The notes under the pieces are model-generated. The model made no database searches. It was not told the origin of the DNA and was given only the letters and a program-made list of their open reading frames with translations. A program made the translations under genes and the position numbers. A stretch of DNA of 64,000 nt from Beaufortia kweichowensis (taxonomy: Eukaryota > Chordata > Actinopteri > Cypriniformes > Gastromyzontidae): positions 4,626,001 through 4,690,000 of the forward strand of contig CM032813.1 in the NCBI GenBank assembly GCA_019155185.1, given 5' to 3'. Positions 11,841-23,180 of the stretch are shown in pieces. Position 1 is the stretch's first letter. Each line of letters starts with the position of its first letter.

Positions 11841-14812
11841 ATATAACAATTGTTGTGTGTACATACAAACCTCAGCTATTAAAACCACAAGAAGGTTTTT
11901 CTTCTTTTTTCCCATTTTGTATGTCTTCCTGCTAGATAAAGCCAACAGCTGCCTTGGGTGTGAAGACTTCCCCATTTCACCTATGATTGCCAGCACAAGC
12001 ACATGCTGTTGCAGAATAAGAAATGAGCAGCCAATGGTAGAGTGTGAGAATATAGAGGAAGCCATGCTGAATATGGTGTGAACCTGATCAAAAGCAAGCG
12101 GCTGTTTCTGGCCCTATGTGCAGTAAAACTGGATGAACGTTGTGATTACTGACATTCAAACAGAGAAATGTGAGAAGCTCTGCTGAAAAATCTTGAGAAG
12201 GAAAATGTTAGTGCGGCTCTGAGCTCGGCTTTCACGCCCTCCCCCAAAACCTACAAGCACTTCAAACGAAACTGCACAGCGACCTACATACAGGAGTATC
12301 AAAATCACTATTAAAATCAATTAAATTTGTCTACTGAAATCCATTTAGCCTTATGCACTGCAGTTTCCCCTGTGCAAACTAGCCATAAATTAAAGGAGAT
12401 TAAATCATAAAAAAAGGAAATGTTCATCTTTAAATCTTCCTTTTCCCTTTCCACAGTTAAAAAATACATCTGAATGTATGGCATTCTTAAAAAGGAGGGA
12501 AAAGTATCTTCCAGGGTTTTTATTACTGGTACCAATTAGAGCAGTCAATCATTATATTTCCTACAGCTTCAGAAAGCTCTTTATACGCATAGACATTTCT
12601 CAATTACTGACAGACTCACTCCCTGCGTTTGAGGATTAAAGCTACATTATCCAATCCTTCCAACTATTTGTGGTTAAAGACAGCACATTTCCTGCCAGCC
12701 CTTGGGAGGTCAAACGCAATATTCTTTTTCTCTTTAAGTCCAATCAGGTAAATCCTGTATTAAAAACTTGGATGAGTTGAATTTTGTTTGCAGTTCTATT
12801 TCTTAAAGATCTGAACAGAGAACCAGGGGGCTTGAATGGATAGATATTTGGATAATAAACCTAAATCACCCTAAAAACATGTACAATACAATACATCTCC
12901 AACATTTTGTATTATTGTCCCATACTGTAATAAACTTAAGAACACAGTTTAAATAAAAAACTGCTGATGATAATCAATGATAATCCAGTTAGAACCGCAC
13001 GTGGCTTTGATCGGTCTCTCTCTGACATCTTGGGTTACAGATTTTCTCTTCATGTCTGGTTGCCTCGTCACAGAAATGGATCATTAAGCAATTACTGTTT
13101 CCTCTTTCTGCCACTAATTCATGACAGAATATTAAGTCAACTCGAGATGTTTCATTTGGTCTGGTTTCTTTCAAAATCTAGGCCATTTTTTAGCTTATGC
13201 CCGTGCAATTCCAGAGAGAAGAAATCATCTGTATTATTGTTTCTTTCCAGAGTCAGCTCAAAATAATTGAACAAACTGGTCTGCAACCATTTTTACTCTC
13301 CATTTACTCTCAAGGAGTAGATTCTTTGCAAGCATGCTAAATTAATATTTATTTTAGAAAGTAAAACACAGTATCTCCTTGCATTGAGCAGATCAATGCA
13401 ATTTAATGTCACTGTAAGATAATAAACTAACTGTGGGAATGCACATACAAAAACTTAAAAAAGGCTGATATTTTAAGGGTTTCTATGATAGTGGGCACTC
13501 AGAATAACATTACAATGATGGCCATAGCAAAAATCCTATAAATATTATGCAAGCGAACATGCAGATCACAATTAAAACATCTGTATACTTTCTATTATGC
13601 CATCAATTCATATACACTTACTAGTATTTGGTCAACAGCATAATTCATTAAAATTCTAAACCATTCTATATACATCTACCTGAAAACAACCAATATACAA
13701 ACCTATAACATTACTAGCTTTTGTGCCATTACTAAAACCCATACAATAGCTTATGATTAGTATTATTCATGTCACAGTGACTTACTAGAATAAAACTCTC
13801 CATGATAAGAAACTCACAGGCTCTTATTAACAGAGATTTTTCCCACACTCAGCAGCAGCAGCAGCAACAGGCAGTGTGGCTCAATGGTCTATTCAAAGTG
13901 CCAGTGACCGGACAAGCAGACAATAGAAACGGCGTGAAAAACGTGATAGGGAGCTTTACTAATGAAGGAAATCATTCAAGTCATCTCTCAATTAAAAACA
14001 GCTTAGTTTCATTTCATTAGACAGATGTTTCTATGGGAACGTAACCCCCTCTCGTGAGACAAAAACGTGCCACATCTGGAGTGAAGAGAGATGAGGGGTG
14101 CACTGTTGCAATCACTTCATAAAAACCCATTTACTGCTATCAAAAAGACAAAACACCAAACTGTCACTATACAGGCATCCCACTTTTACTTCATGCAGTC
14201 TACATAGCAGTTCTGTCACGTAATACTCAAGATTTATAATAAAACAACGACTATAAAGTATTGTTAACGCGTTGCTTTCTCTATAACCTCAATGGCAATG
14301 CTTCATACAGCCACTATGACATGTTTCAAGCAATCAATAGCTTTAAAACAGCACCACACCAGCTCGTATAGAGACATGCAGGGCAAAAGAAAACGCCCTG
14401 CCTTGTCTATACGTACAACCTCCACACGTTGACTGAGACCAACAATGCACAAAAGCAACATAAACGTCGCATAAATTACACATTAACATCGTTTTGCATA
14501 TCAAAGAATGATCCGTGTCTGTTAATACGATGTTAGTTAGTTTATCTATCGCTTCACACGCTGACAGTGCCCTGGATCAGATACTAGATCACTACGACTG
14601 ACTGACTGACACATCTATCAATCCGTTTAGACACATTACCACATGTGGAGATGCGCTACTATTGTTTCTCACAAAGTCAAAAAAATGCCGATTGCGATAA
14701 TGCAATCGTGTTCATTTGGTATGATGCCGCATATACAACACAACACATCATAATGGTGGATGTGTGAGAATTTACATTATAGATTATTTACGTTTCATTA
14801 AAGATCGCTTAC

Positions 14813-14879
14813 CTTTAACATGCGTTTCATATTCGGCTATAATCTCCTTGTCCTTTCGGAATTTAGCCGGAGACGTCAT
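14813..14879 (-). CDS. srgap2: srgap2 first coding exon (partial gene: SLIT-ROBO Rho GTPase-activating protein 2)
   Basis: Read on the minus strand, ATG at 14879 opens 22 codons beginning MTSPAKFRKDKEIIAEYET and ends in phase 1 at a consensus donor (AAAG|GTAAGC, GT at 14812-14811). This is the extreme N-terminus of the srGAP family, leading into the F-BAR domain. The MTSPAKF start fits SRGAP2 better than SRGAP1 or SRGAP3, whose starts differ. An in-frame TAG lies 9 nt upstream of the ATG, so this is the true start. srGAP proteins bend membranes through F-BAR dimers and carry RhoGAP and SH3 domains acting on Rac/Cdc42 in neuronal migration and spine maturation; those domains lie beyond the window. 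The exon 2 sequence expected after it was not seen, so the intron runs past position 1. The head-to-head fam72 neighbour supports the SRGAP2 identity. Sure of the family; very likely paralogue 2. Confidence 0.93.
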
Positions 14880-14901
14880 GTCGATCTAAATGAAATAAGT
14901 C
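14880..14901 (-). other. srgap2: srgap2 5' UTR part of the ATG exon, with probable 3' splice site
   Basis: Upstream of the ATG on the minus strand, a T/C-rich run ends in AACAG|GACTT (AG at plus 14903-14902). It is a credible acceptor that would start this exon at 14901. It pairs in principle with the donor at 15730-15729, giving an 828-nt 5' UTR intron. The alternative is one long unspliced 5' UTR. Transcript data would decide. Confidence 0.45.
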
Positions 14902-15730
14902 CTGTTACGACGAGAAACAGCAGAACAAAAGGTCCTCCGTTTACAGATATCCAAGGATGAATATGCTGGAATGAAAAGCAGTCACTGATATGGTTATTGT
15001 CTACTGAAGATAATCAATCACGCCGCATTATTAGTTGAAGATGCCTCTGGTTTCCTACGTAGAAGGTGTCCAAATACGACTCCGACAGCATGCGGGAAAT
15101 GAATAAAGAAAGACGAGTTTCATCCCACGGTTCACTCACACACGATCAGCAGTATCAGACGCAGTGCCTTTAAAAGTTTCTGCTTTGCTCCAGCGGACAG
15201 ACGACGACAGATCATCCGTGTGTGTATGTGTGTGGCTACAGATTCTTCTCAGTGCAGAATGAAGGCATGGATTACCGCTCCTAACATCACCCTCGGGCTT
15301 TCCAGCATCACACTACACACACAGAGAAGACAACAGGTTTACAGAATGAAATTGGTAAAAGCCAGTTCGTTCCAGTAAACTTCCTCAAAAGTTCAGTCTC
15401 TTTGTTTCAGTTCTTTAAAAAACGGCCCCACAAGGCTGCTAGAGTAAATACACGTTTAAGAAAAGTGACTACTTAAACGACTATAAGTTTGGAGATGACT
15501 TTAAATTATTCGTCTTTTTCAAGGTGTCTTACATAAGATAAACGTGCTCAACAGGAGTGACTAACGTGATCTGGAAAGTAAAGAGCCAGCTGAAGGAACG
15601 CCAGTCATAATGAATAGTTCAGGGATTTCCTTAAGGAGATTCCCACGTTCCGTCTTTAGGATTGCGGAGATTTATTGTGCCCGTGCATTTTAAATCATAC
15701 GCTAATACATTAGATCGAGCAACAACTTAC

Positions 15731-15830
15731 CTTAAAAGACGATTTCCATCTTTGAAATAGAGTTTCATTTACCAAAATTCTCCGCAAGACGTACTGTTAC
15801 GCTATTCTCTGAATTTTCCCAAACTCAAAC
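15731..15830 (-). other. srgap2: probable non-coding first exon of srgap2
   Basis: The minus strand shows a textbook donor, TTTTAAG|GTAAGTTG (exon end 15731). The CpG-containing sequence upstream of it has GC-box-like CCCGCC/GGCGGG at about 15832-15837 and an inverted CCAAT box at 15877-15881. The 5' boundary is a guess. The exon is inferred from the donor quality and its position between the srgap2 ATG and the divergent promoter. Confidence 0.4.
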
Positions 15831-15839
15831 CCCGCCTAT

Positions 15840-16350
15840 TTTCATGGAAGATAAAGAACAACCCCCCTCTATTGTCATTGGTTACAACACACGAGCACGA
15901 CGTGAATCTATCAAATCGCCAAAGACACTTTTTAGCCTTTTAATATTTAACATTTTTTTATTGATCTCATAATGACACAATGCAGATTTCAATGACTTCA
16001 CTGAACGTTTTAATAGCGAACCGGAATCTTTAGATATATATACTTTTATATATATATATACTGTTTTTTCTGCCAGGTATTACAAAACCTGAAAACATTT
16101 TTGTTTAGATTTTCCAGTTTAATGCTTGCTAGAACTATACTTTTTAACTACGAAGAAACTTTTAGTGGTTTTGTGGTTTGCTGTAGCTACTTTAATCATT
16201 GGCTTAGAGATCTGATCTGACCAATCATATGCGAGATATGGTGCTGTTCAACCAATCAGATTTAGTGATGAGGCGGTTTGAAAATGTTTTAGGAAGTACA
16301 TATCCGCTTTGTCGCGGAGGTAAACAAACGTAGCTTAGCAAGCTAAGCCC
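15840..16350. promoter_or_regulatory. divergent srgap2/fam72 promoter
   Basis: The two start codons face away from each other 1.94 kb apart, with no other gene between. The flanks are CpG-enriched relative to the rest of the window. The srgap2 side carries ATTGG (CCAAT on minus) at 15877-15881. The fam72 side carries ATTGG at 16198-16202 and CCAAT at 16221 and 16252. The middle, about 15930-16180, is AT-rich with a short (TA)n at about 16033-16062, so there may be two abutting core promoters rather than one. Head-to-head FAM72-SRGAP2 pairing is known in mammals; shared regulation here is inferred. Confidence 0.75.
16221..16282 (+). promoter_or_regulatory. fam72a: CCAAT-31bp-CCAAT-25bp-CHR cell-cycle module of fam72
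   Basis: CCAAT boxes start at 16221 and 16252, exactly 31 bp apart and on the same strand. TTTGAA lies at 16277-16282, preceded by GGCGG. Multiple NF-Y sites spaced 31-33 bp plus a CHR (TTTGAA) bound by DREAM/MuvB complexes are the known grammar of G2/M-expressed genes. The GGCGG directly abuts TTTGAA, whereas a classical CDE sits four bases away, so the CDE is not canonical. Binding is inferred. Confidence 0.6.
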
Positions 16351-16434
16351 TGTTGCAATGATAGAGATATTGTACAGTTGTACAATGCGTTTTTCTGCTG
16401 TTTAGAACGTGAACGATTTGATATCCGAAAACAG
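16300..16434 (+). other. fam72a: probable fam72 non-coding first exon with a 15-codon uORF
   Basis: A donor at ACAG|GTCAGT (exon end 16434) and an acceptor at CCACCAG|GACCC (exon start 16770) would remove a 335-nt 5' UTR intron before the ATG at 16822. A CTGAC branch-point-like motif lies upstream of the acceptor. Within the exon, ATG at 16358 opens 15 codons closed by TAG at 16403-16405, a possible translational brake. The 5' end is not determinable. Confidence 0.4.
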
Positions 16435-16821
16435 GTCAGTATAGTTTTACATCTTGGTAGAAAAAATTGCTTATTTTTAGCTAGCTAGCTAGCTTTCTGA
16501 CAAGAAAGGTATCCGTACACTCAGCTGTTTTGCTTACTAACACGAAGCCAAACGTAAAACGACCCGAAATCACAATGAACTCCGATTTATAATCATAATT
16601 TAAGCGTTATCGTGTTAAGAGTGATTCGGATCTAAAGACTGAAAACGTATACAGGTGGGAAATAGGCTAGAGCTAACCAGCTAGCCGGGCAGGCAGGTGC
16701 AGGTCATCAATGCATTGTAACTGTCATACGCTGCTGCTGACTCGTCTGTTATTGTGTTATATCCACCAGGACCCGGCGTTTTGTAAAGAAGCATTACAAG
16801 AGAGGTTCTTAACCTGCTACA

Positions 16822-17899
16822 ATGTCTACTTCAAATTTCAAGAATAAATGTGTAACCCAAGTCAACTGTATATACTGTGATAGTCTGCTGTGTATGAGAG
16901 GGATGAAAGCTGTGCTGTTAGCTGATACGGAAATCGAGTTGTTCTCAACGGACATACCACCAAACAGGTAACCAGATTAACCAGTCAATACAAAATATAA
17001 AGAATGTTTTTATTTTATACGCAAATTAGAACATGCAATGTTTTTCTTTTTTTTAGGACGGTTGATTTTGTAGCAAGCTGCTATTCAACTGAGAGCTGCA
17101 AATGCAAGTTAAGAGACATTGCTTGTTTGAAATGGTAAGCCACTTAAATATTTTCTATCTGTGCTGGACTCTTATTGGCTGCTTTTTATTCTTTATTTGG
17201 TCAAAGTAATATATTTTTCACAAAATATTTGTTTTGAACAAAATTTAGATTTTCTAATATGTTGGAACAATTATATTTTTGTCTACAAAAAAGTAATTAC
17301 AAACTTTGAAATATACAAGATTATATAAATAGAGTTTTTTTGCCCTGTTGCCCATTAATACTTCAGCCCATTGTTTTCACTGAGCTATTTGCTGTTGTTT
17401 CATTGTGCCTCACAAAAGCATTTTCAATCAGGTGTTTTTCTCTTTCTGGTTCTTTCTGCACATTCAGTGGAAATGTTGTGGGATATCATGTGGTGGCCCC
17501 ATGCAAACCCTGCTTGCTCTCCTGCAACAATGGTCACTTCTGGATGTTTAACAGTGAGGCTGTGTCCACCATCAATAGACTGGATGCAACAGGTTTGACA
17601 CTCATCAACATCTGCTGTCTATATGCCCTCTTTTATAATCAAATAACCTTTTAATCAGCTAAGATCCTTGAGAAGCAGTGGCACTTAATGTTCTTGCTGT
17701 TAAAGTGGTTAAAGCTTTTTCTTAGGCCTTAACACTCTTCTATTTGAACCCTTTATAAATGTATATCTGAAGCATTCAGAGAAAACTTGTGTCATTTGTA
17801 GGGCAGAACCTGTTGCTGTGGGGAGATCTACCTGAACTGGAGGGCAGTGATGATGATGAGAGTCTGGACAGCTTTTCAGAAGAAGAGTACCTCAGATAA
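16822..17899 (+). CDS. fam72a: fam72 (FAM72A orthologue), four coding exons, 148 aa
   Basis: Exons are 16822-16967, 17057-17134, 17468-17592 and 17802-17899. All introns are GT-AG, and phases join cleanly to 447 nt including TAA; human FAM72A is 149 aa. Diagnostic stretches are GMKAVLLADTEIELFSTDIPP (residues 27-47), CKCKLRDIACLKCGN (63-77), LLSCNNGHFWMFNSEAV (91-107) and LLWGDLPE (121-128). Cysteines occur in pairs (C16/C19, C63/C65, C72/C75, C87/C90, with C94 and H98), suggesting a metal-binding fold. The C-terminus is acidic and low-complexity. In mammals FAM72A binds the uracil-DNA glycosylase UNG2 and promotes its loss, favouring mutagenic repair in B cells; a Trp in the LLWG motif is implicated in UNG2 binding and is present here (W123). 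That role in fish is inference. The start was chosen because MST matches the family. Confidence 0.97.
17222..17335 (-). mobile_element. Tc1-related non-autonomous fragment (copy 2) in fam72 intron 2
   Basis: The minus strand shows AATTACTTTTTTGTAGACAAA followed by ATATAATTGTTCCAACATATT, the same interior order as copies at 4.5, 47.4 and 60.7 kb. It sits inside the 333-nt second coding intron and does not touch the splice sites. Confidence 0.6.
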
Positions 17900-18305
17900 A
17901 AACACACATGGCCAAAGGATGTAGACTTTGACTAGTAGGCTTTTTTCTACACAGATCTCCATTTAAAGCACATTGTTTTAGCTGACTGGAAAATACAAAA
18001 ACTTTTCTCTTTACCATCCCAATCTATTAATTTGTAGTATGATTTTCCCCTCAATATTCTTGAAGTTTGCAATTGTTTTAATCTGTCTTCTCAGATTAGT
18101 ATATTTTAAAGTTCCACTACCAAAGAAGTATAGTGGGTTGCAGTAGCACATTGACAATACAGTTTACCTTGATGTTACCTGTGATGTCTTTATACAACCT
18201 TATACAACAAACTGTAGATTGTTTATCAAGATTAACAGCAGTATTACATCAATTTGAGGTGTAAATCCAGGTTGTTTGCTTCGGTACAAATGCATTTTGG
18301 GAAGC

Positions 18306-18344
<39 letters not shown>

Positions 18345-19450
18345 CAAATAGGAGGAAAATCCGTTACCATGTTTTAATGGTTTCTGAATATATGTTTATT
18401 TTAAATTGAATGTTACTAATTATACACTCAAGCTGGATATCAATCTACATAATAATGAGCTGATACAAAGTAAGCAAGACATATTCATGCATACTTTTAC
18501 AATTCTATAAAGTCTACAATTTTACCCAAATTAGACTAATTAATTAATTATTTTAGGATTTTCTTTCATATATGTGACATGCAAAGTGGCACAAAATGAC
18601 TTGGCAGCTTTGAGTAGAGTAGTTAGGTCTCAGCTAAATAACATGGCATTTCATTTCAATAACACGGATTTTTTTGTGATGGCATACTGTAGTACTTTTC
18701 TTGGTTCACTCCTTTCAATTATAATGCTGTATTTTTAGTTTTTTGTAAATGCCTCTCTGTTCTCAAATTGCATTTCACTGTTTGTCACAAAATAATCATG
18801 AGAAGAAAGAATCTGCACTTAACTACTGTAGACATTTCTGCGTGACACTGTGTAATATGCTGGAAATAATATATTTTAGTTTCATAATATATTTAATGTT
18901 GGATCTTTTTAACTCTCATGGAATTTGCATCATTTACAAAGACATGATATCAGTAGCAGTTTCCACAACCCTGTTTACCATTTTACTGTGTAATTATAAA
19001 GATTTCATTATAAATTTTTTAAATGTTTTAATAATTTAAAAGTATGATTTCCCCACTGTAAATGTGTTAGCACATTTATTCCATTTGAGGTTTTGCTTTA
19101 TTAGTAAAACAATAGCAAAAAGAATAGCGTTCATGTGTAGCATTTTTTTAGGGGGTGGCTGTTTTAGGTTTTGAAGCAATCTTTAGTATGCATTTATGAC
19201 CAAATGAAGAAATGTGTTTTTAATTTAACTTATTAACAGAGAATATATTTGCTTTAAGTTATCTATGTTGTAAATGTATTTATTAACAGACATGATACTG
19301 TATTTATACTGACATAATTTCATTTGCGCCATGTGTGGATGAGAAAAACATTTGTATACTTTTGCAGATCACTGACAATATGTTATTGGTTTAAACTTTG
19401 GGTTGTTTTGTATGCTGAATGTCTTAATATTAAACTTTCTAATGTGGATA
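17900..19450 (+). other. fam72a: probable fam72 3' UTR and flank
   Basis: T-rich sequence with no further coding signal follows the stop. No AATAAA appears close to the stop. The first plausible signals are ATTAAA at 19429-19434 and AATAAA at 19628-19633, so the 3' UTR could be about 1.5 kb. It includes the GATA tract at 18307-18344. The ORF at 18749-19039 looks like chance in AT-rich DNA. Confidence 0.35.
18306..18344. repeat. (GATA)n microsatellite
   Basis: About nine uninterrupted GATA units. A perfect array of this kind is expected to be length-polymorphic. Confidence 0.95.
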
Positions 19451-20069
19451 TGCATATGTGAAACTTTTTTGCTTACACAAGTTTGTTTTCCTAAAATTTT
19501 AGTATGTTTGGCTGCATACCTATATACAGTGCTATGAATTACCATAATACCCAGTGTTGGAAAGTCAGTAAAACTATAACCAAGGTTGTTTAGTAAAAAG
19601 TGATTACTATTGTCAGTTTTTTTGTCAAATAAATCATGCACAGCCTGACACTATGATCAGGCCATCCCAACAAATTAAACAAGCAGACAACAATGGGCTG
19701 TTGTGAAAGACATGACAAACACCAGCAACAATGCTGACAGTCACAGAATTATTTGGCTGATATAGCAGAAAAAGTTTTGCCTGGAACCTATAGTATGACT
19801 TCAACCAAATCAGCTGAAACCCAAGAAACACCATCTTGTTTGGAGTGAGTTGAGGAGCAAATGGCGGGAAGTGACATCACACAGCCAAACCCAAACAAAT
19901 AAATAACTAATATATTATGATATATGTGTTTGGGTAAACATCAAAACAATTCTGCTCATGTACATCTTACTGCTCAGACCCATCTTAGCAATTACTATCA
20001 ATAGCAGTTCTGATACTATCTTGGTTTTATTAATAAAATGAGTTTTTTATGATGATACATATATCCTTT

Positions 20070-20131
20070 CCTGTCGCTCAGTTGGTAAGATGCTTTGGAT
20101 AAAAGTGTCCACCAAATGCATAAATGTAATG
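20070..20131 (+). mobile_element. internally deleted cyprinid SINE
   Basis: The 5' box A start TGTCGCTCAGTTGGTAAGAT is joined directly to the 3' tail GCTTTGGATAAAAGTGTCC..CCAAATGCATAAATGTAATG. Box B and the body are missing. Confidence 0.8.
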
Positions 20132-20139
20132 AAGTCATG

Positions 20140-20352
20140 ACACCGCCCACTCCAGCATGCTAGGTGGCGCTATATATGTTTATGTTCACTGAGAAACGCA
20201 ATAAAAACAAACTTGGCGTGGAATGTAAAATGAACCTGTGTGCGCCTTTTGGACTAACTTCTCAATGGGTGTTTTTCCTGAAGCTCTTGACTTAAGCGTT
20301 TACTGTAATTTAAACCATTTGGATACCTTCGTTGCTCTTCATTTAAAATACA
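20140..20352 (+). other. possible non-coding exon or promoter remnant
   Basis: A CTCF-like GCTAGGTGGCGCTATA (20160-20175) precedes sequence ending in AAAATACAG|GTATGAG (donor GT at 20353), and a TTGCAG acceptor occurs near 20791. This could be the first exon of an unknown plus-strand transcript. No protein was recognised. Confidence 0.2.
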
Positions 20353-20999
20353 GGTATGAGCTTTACTTTTATTTCCGGCTTGGTTTGATGTGTACTCCCT
20401 AAACTAAGTGTTATTAATTGTATACTTGTATACGGTTCACGCAAATTGTAAACCACTGAAATCAGTGGGAGAAATATAAACTTTATATCGCTTTTCAGCC
20501 AGAGAAATCGCAGCTCCACAGTTTACTTGTATGTGTTGATGGGTAGTCTTGCCCTGTCTAATATGGCAGCAACGGATGTCTGTGGGTGTAAACTGCGGTG
20601 ATTTCCGTTTCCTATGTTGTCATGCGCATACCGTTTTACAGTAAATGTAAACATTTATTCGATTAATTGTTCAAAATCGTTTACTGGTATATTATCACAG
20701 GCCTAAATTAAAACTGCATAATGAGTTGTATTAAACCGTGTGAAAGATGTGATGCCACTCTACCGATGTCATACAAACATATATCTTGCAGGTGGACCTC
20801 GATCTTGCCTTCACATGCTGTACCAAAAGTCACTGTACGAAAGGACAATTTAAAAAGATCTGTGATTGAGAAATGGGTTCAATAGGGTGTTGTCTAATTT
20901 CTAACTAATTCTATAACTAAGGATTAGTTAGATCATGTAACCCAGGGCCAGGGTGTGAACACAAAGTATTTCACGTCATTTTAAAAATCAAATTGTAAT

Positions 21000-23000
21000 A
21001 CCAGTACATTTATGGGAAACCAGTACCAAATATAGGTGCAGTGTTTTTGTACAAATATTTGCACTATTAAAAAACAACATGTGGAGTAATCAGGGTTTTT
21101 GGTACATTTTTACATGTACATTTTTGAAGTTAGATCTATATTAGATTTTTAGATTGTTTTTATTTTGGTACTTGACTTATTGTTTTTGTAATAGTTTTGT
21201 GTATATGTCTCTTGATTGTCAGTGTAACGGGATGGATCTGAAACTTGCGGTCGGTAGTGTAGATCAATTGGTTAGTAATTGGCTCCATCTGCTGGTTATT
21301 TATGAAATATTGTGTTTCGCGTGGTTCAATATTTGCTTTCAGTCCGGTAGATGTATTCTCTCGTTTCTCTTGGTTTGGTAGTTCTAACCCTGGTTTTGCG
21401 GTTAAAGAGGACAGCTCGATAATTATATTGTTGTGCTTATAATAAATATAATTGAACTCCTTGTTGATTTACAAAATAATTAAAAGCAGTTATTAAATAA
21501 ATTTACAGGATCATCATGTTATATTTTTTAAGGTATCATTTGCAGAATTTTAATTACACGTTTTAATTTAGTTTGTCTATTACAAGAATAGGCTACCCTG
21601 CAGTTCCCAAATGAATCTTTAGGGTGCGCCAAACCATTGAAACAGTACCCTTTTATTCTTTTTATTCTTTTTTTGCGCAGTTTTATTCTTTCACTTTTAA
21701 CAGATTTTTTTATTTTTTATAAATCAGTTACTATTTAGAGTGCATTTTTGTTAAGCATATTCACAAAGCCAATATTCAACAAAAAGTAGCCTAGTTTAAC
21801 AGATGCATTTTATCAACCTTTTCACATTATCAACCTTTTCATCTTATTTCATGTCAACAGCAGCATCGATTATTTGTCAGATTATCTATGTGTTCATCTA
21901 TTCTTAGTGAGATATACTTTCAAAAACAAAAGAGCTTTTTGAAACAAAGAAAAGGAACATGCATTGATTACGTGGACATTTCAGCAGTCTGACCACAAGA
22001 GTTCGCCATAACACAATGAAGCTTACAGAAAAACTTTAGAGCAATTTGTAGTGGCTGAAAGACATCGCCTTTAGTAAGAGGAAATGGTTTATCAAGATCG
22101 TCGTGTAAATCTACTGTAAAAGTGATCACGGTTCAACCTAAGCAAAGCTTTATTTTCAGTCACTTTTCATTCTTGTTTTGATAACTGGAAGATATATTTT
22201 CTCTGGTATTTTTCTTTAGTAGATAAAGTAGATTTTTACTTCTCATAACGTACAGCTGACCGCATAATATTTTAGTTAAAAATTGTTTTGCGTATTTTAT
22301 TGTTATTTAAATGTGCTCTTATGGTATTCCTGCACAATACAACCATATAAAATTGGATATCTATTGAATTGATTGGTTGTCGGTTCGAATGATTTATAGT
22401 TAGGGTAAATACAAAAGATTTCCTGATATGTAATATTTATATATATATATACACAAGATAAAACCGAGTATAAATTTAAAGTTTTTTATTGAATCAATTA
22501 TTTGATGTAGAGAACGTGCTATTTTGTAAACTCTCATTTTTAGTAATGTTGTGCGCTTTTAGATTTGCAGAAAACCATGTTTGATATAACAAGACCAAGA
22601 AGAAGATTTTTTTTACCTTTAAGATTAAAACAAGATTTAAAAAGTTGGCTTCGTATTTTTGATCTATTTTTTGTTGTTGTTTGCGCATTTTTGTGCATCA
22701 ATATTTATAGTTATATATCATACATTATTAGTAGTATTTCGATAATCAACGATTACTCCCATTCAATAAACTGCGTAATTTATTTAGTAATGTTTTTTAT
22801 TGTTTCATAAATCATCCAAATGCCACAACACAATTTTTCTGAGCAGTAGTTAGTTCTGGTGTAGATGAAAGCGAAATGTCACTATATTCCTTCTGTTTTC
22901 ATATTTTATTCTGCTCCCTAAGAATAATGTACTGCTAATCTCACCAGATGCTCTTCTTTATCTAAACAAACCTTTAATACTGCAGCACCATTTTGTAATT
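21000..23000. other. AT-rich intergenic spacer
   Basis: Long T-rich and A-rich runs (21630-21720, 22430-22700). A TGTAACGGGATGG motif at 21222 recalls an LTR start, but no matching end or target duplication was found. No gene was seen; frames at 21154-21381 and 22565-22810 have biased AT-driven composition. Confidence 0.6.
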
Positions 23001-23029
23001 TAAGGGCTAATAGGCGGTAGGGGGTTCGG

Positions 23030-23180
23030 TTTCTTGTGGAGGGGGTTGGGTTTGACGGGCATGTCTGTGCATTTGAATACATATATCATGAATATGCATC
23101 TTCTAACCTGGATTATTAGAGATGTGGTTGGTCAGTGGCACTGGGTGATTAATGCAGATTGTGCCTAATAAATTATTATG
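23030..23180. promoter_or_regulatory. candidate conserved element with POU-like motifs
   Basis: Ordered, low-decay sequence containing ATCATGAATATGCATC (POU/octamer-like) and homeodomain-type GGATTATTAG, GATTAATGC and TAATAAATTATTA. This motif clustering is typical of developmental enhancers. Conservation not testable here. Confidence 0.3.

Larger units (their letters stand above)
1..14812 (-). other. srgap2: srgap2 intron 1 (5' portion)
   Basis: No coding exon was recognised in 14.8 kb on either strand, consistent with the very long first intron of SRGAP2 genes. It contains a palindromic MITE (5240-5514), a Tc1-related fragment (4490-4609), a piggyBac-like MITE (10253-10503), a SINE remnant (about 11745-11840), a (TG)n tract (4991-5014), a short CAG run (about 13851-13867) and an RFX-motif patch (about 1660-2000). 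Open frames such as the 123-codon minus frame at 1708-2079 show no domain or splice context. Confidence 0.8.

Noticed and set aside
20782..20885. Short frame after a TTGCAG acceptor, ending SVIEKWVQ*
   Set aside because: Looks mildly protein-like, but the family is not recognised and no partner exon was found.
21222..21560. Possible solo LTR (TGTAACGGG start, AATAAA inside)
   Set aside because: No CA-type end and no target duplication found.
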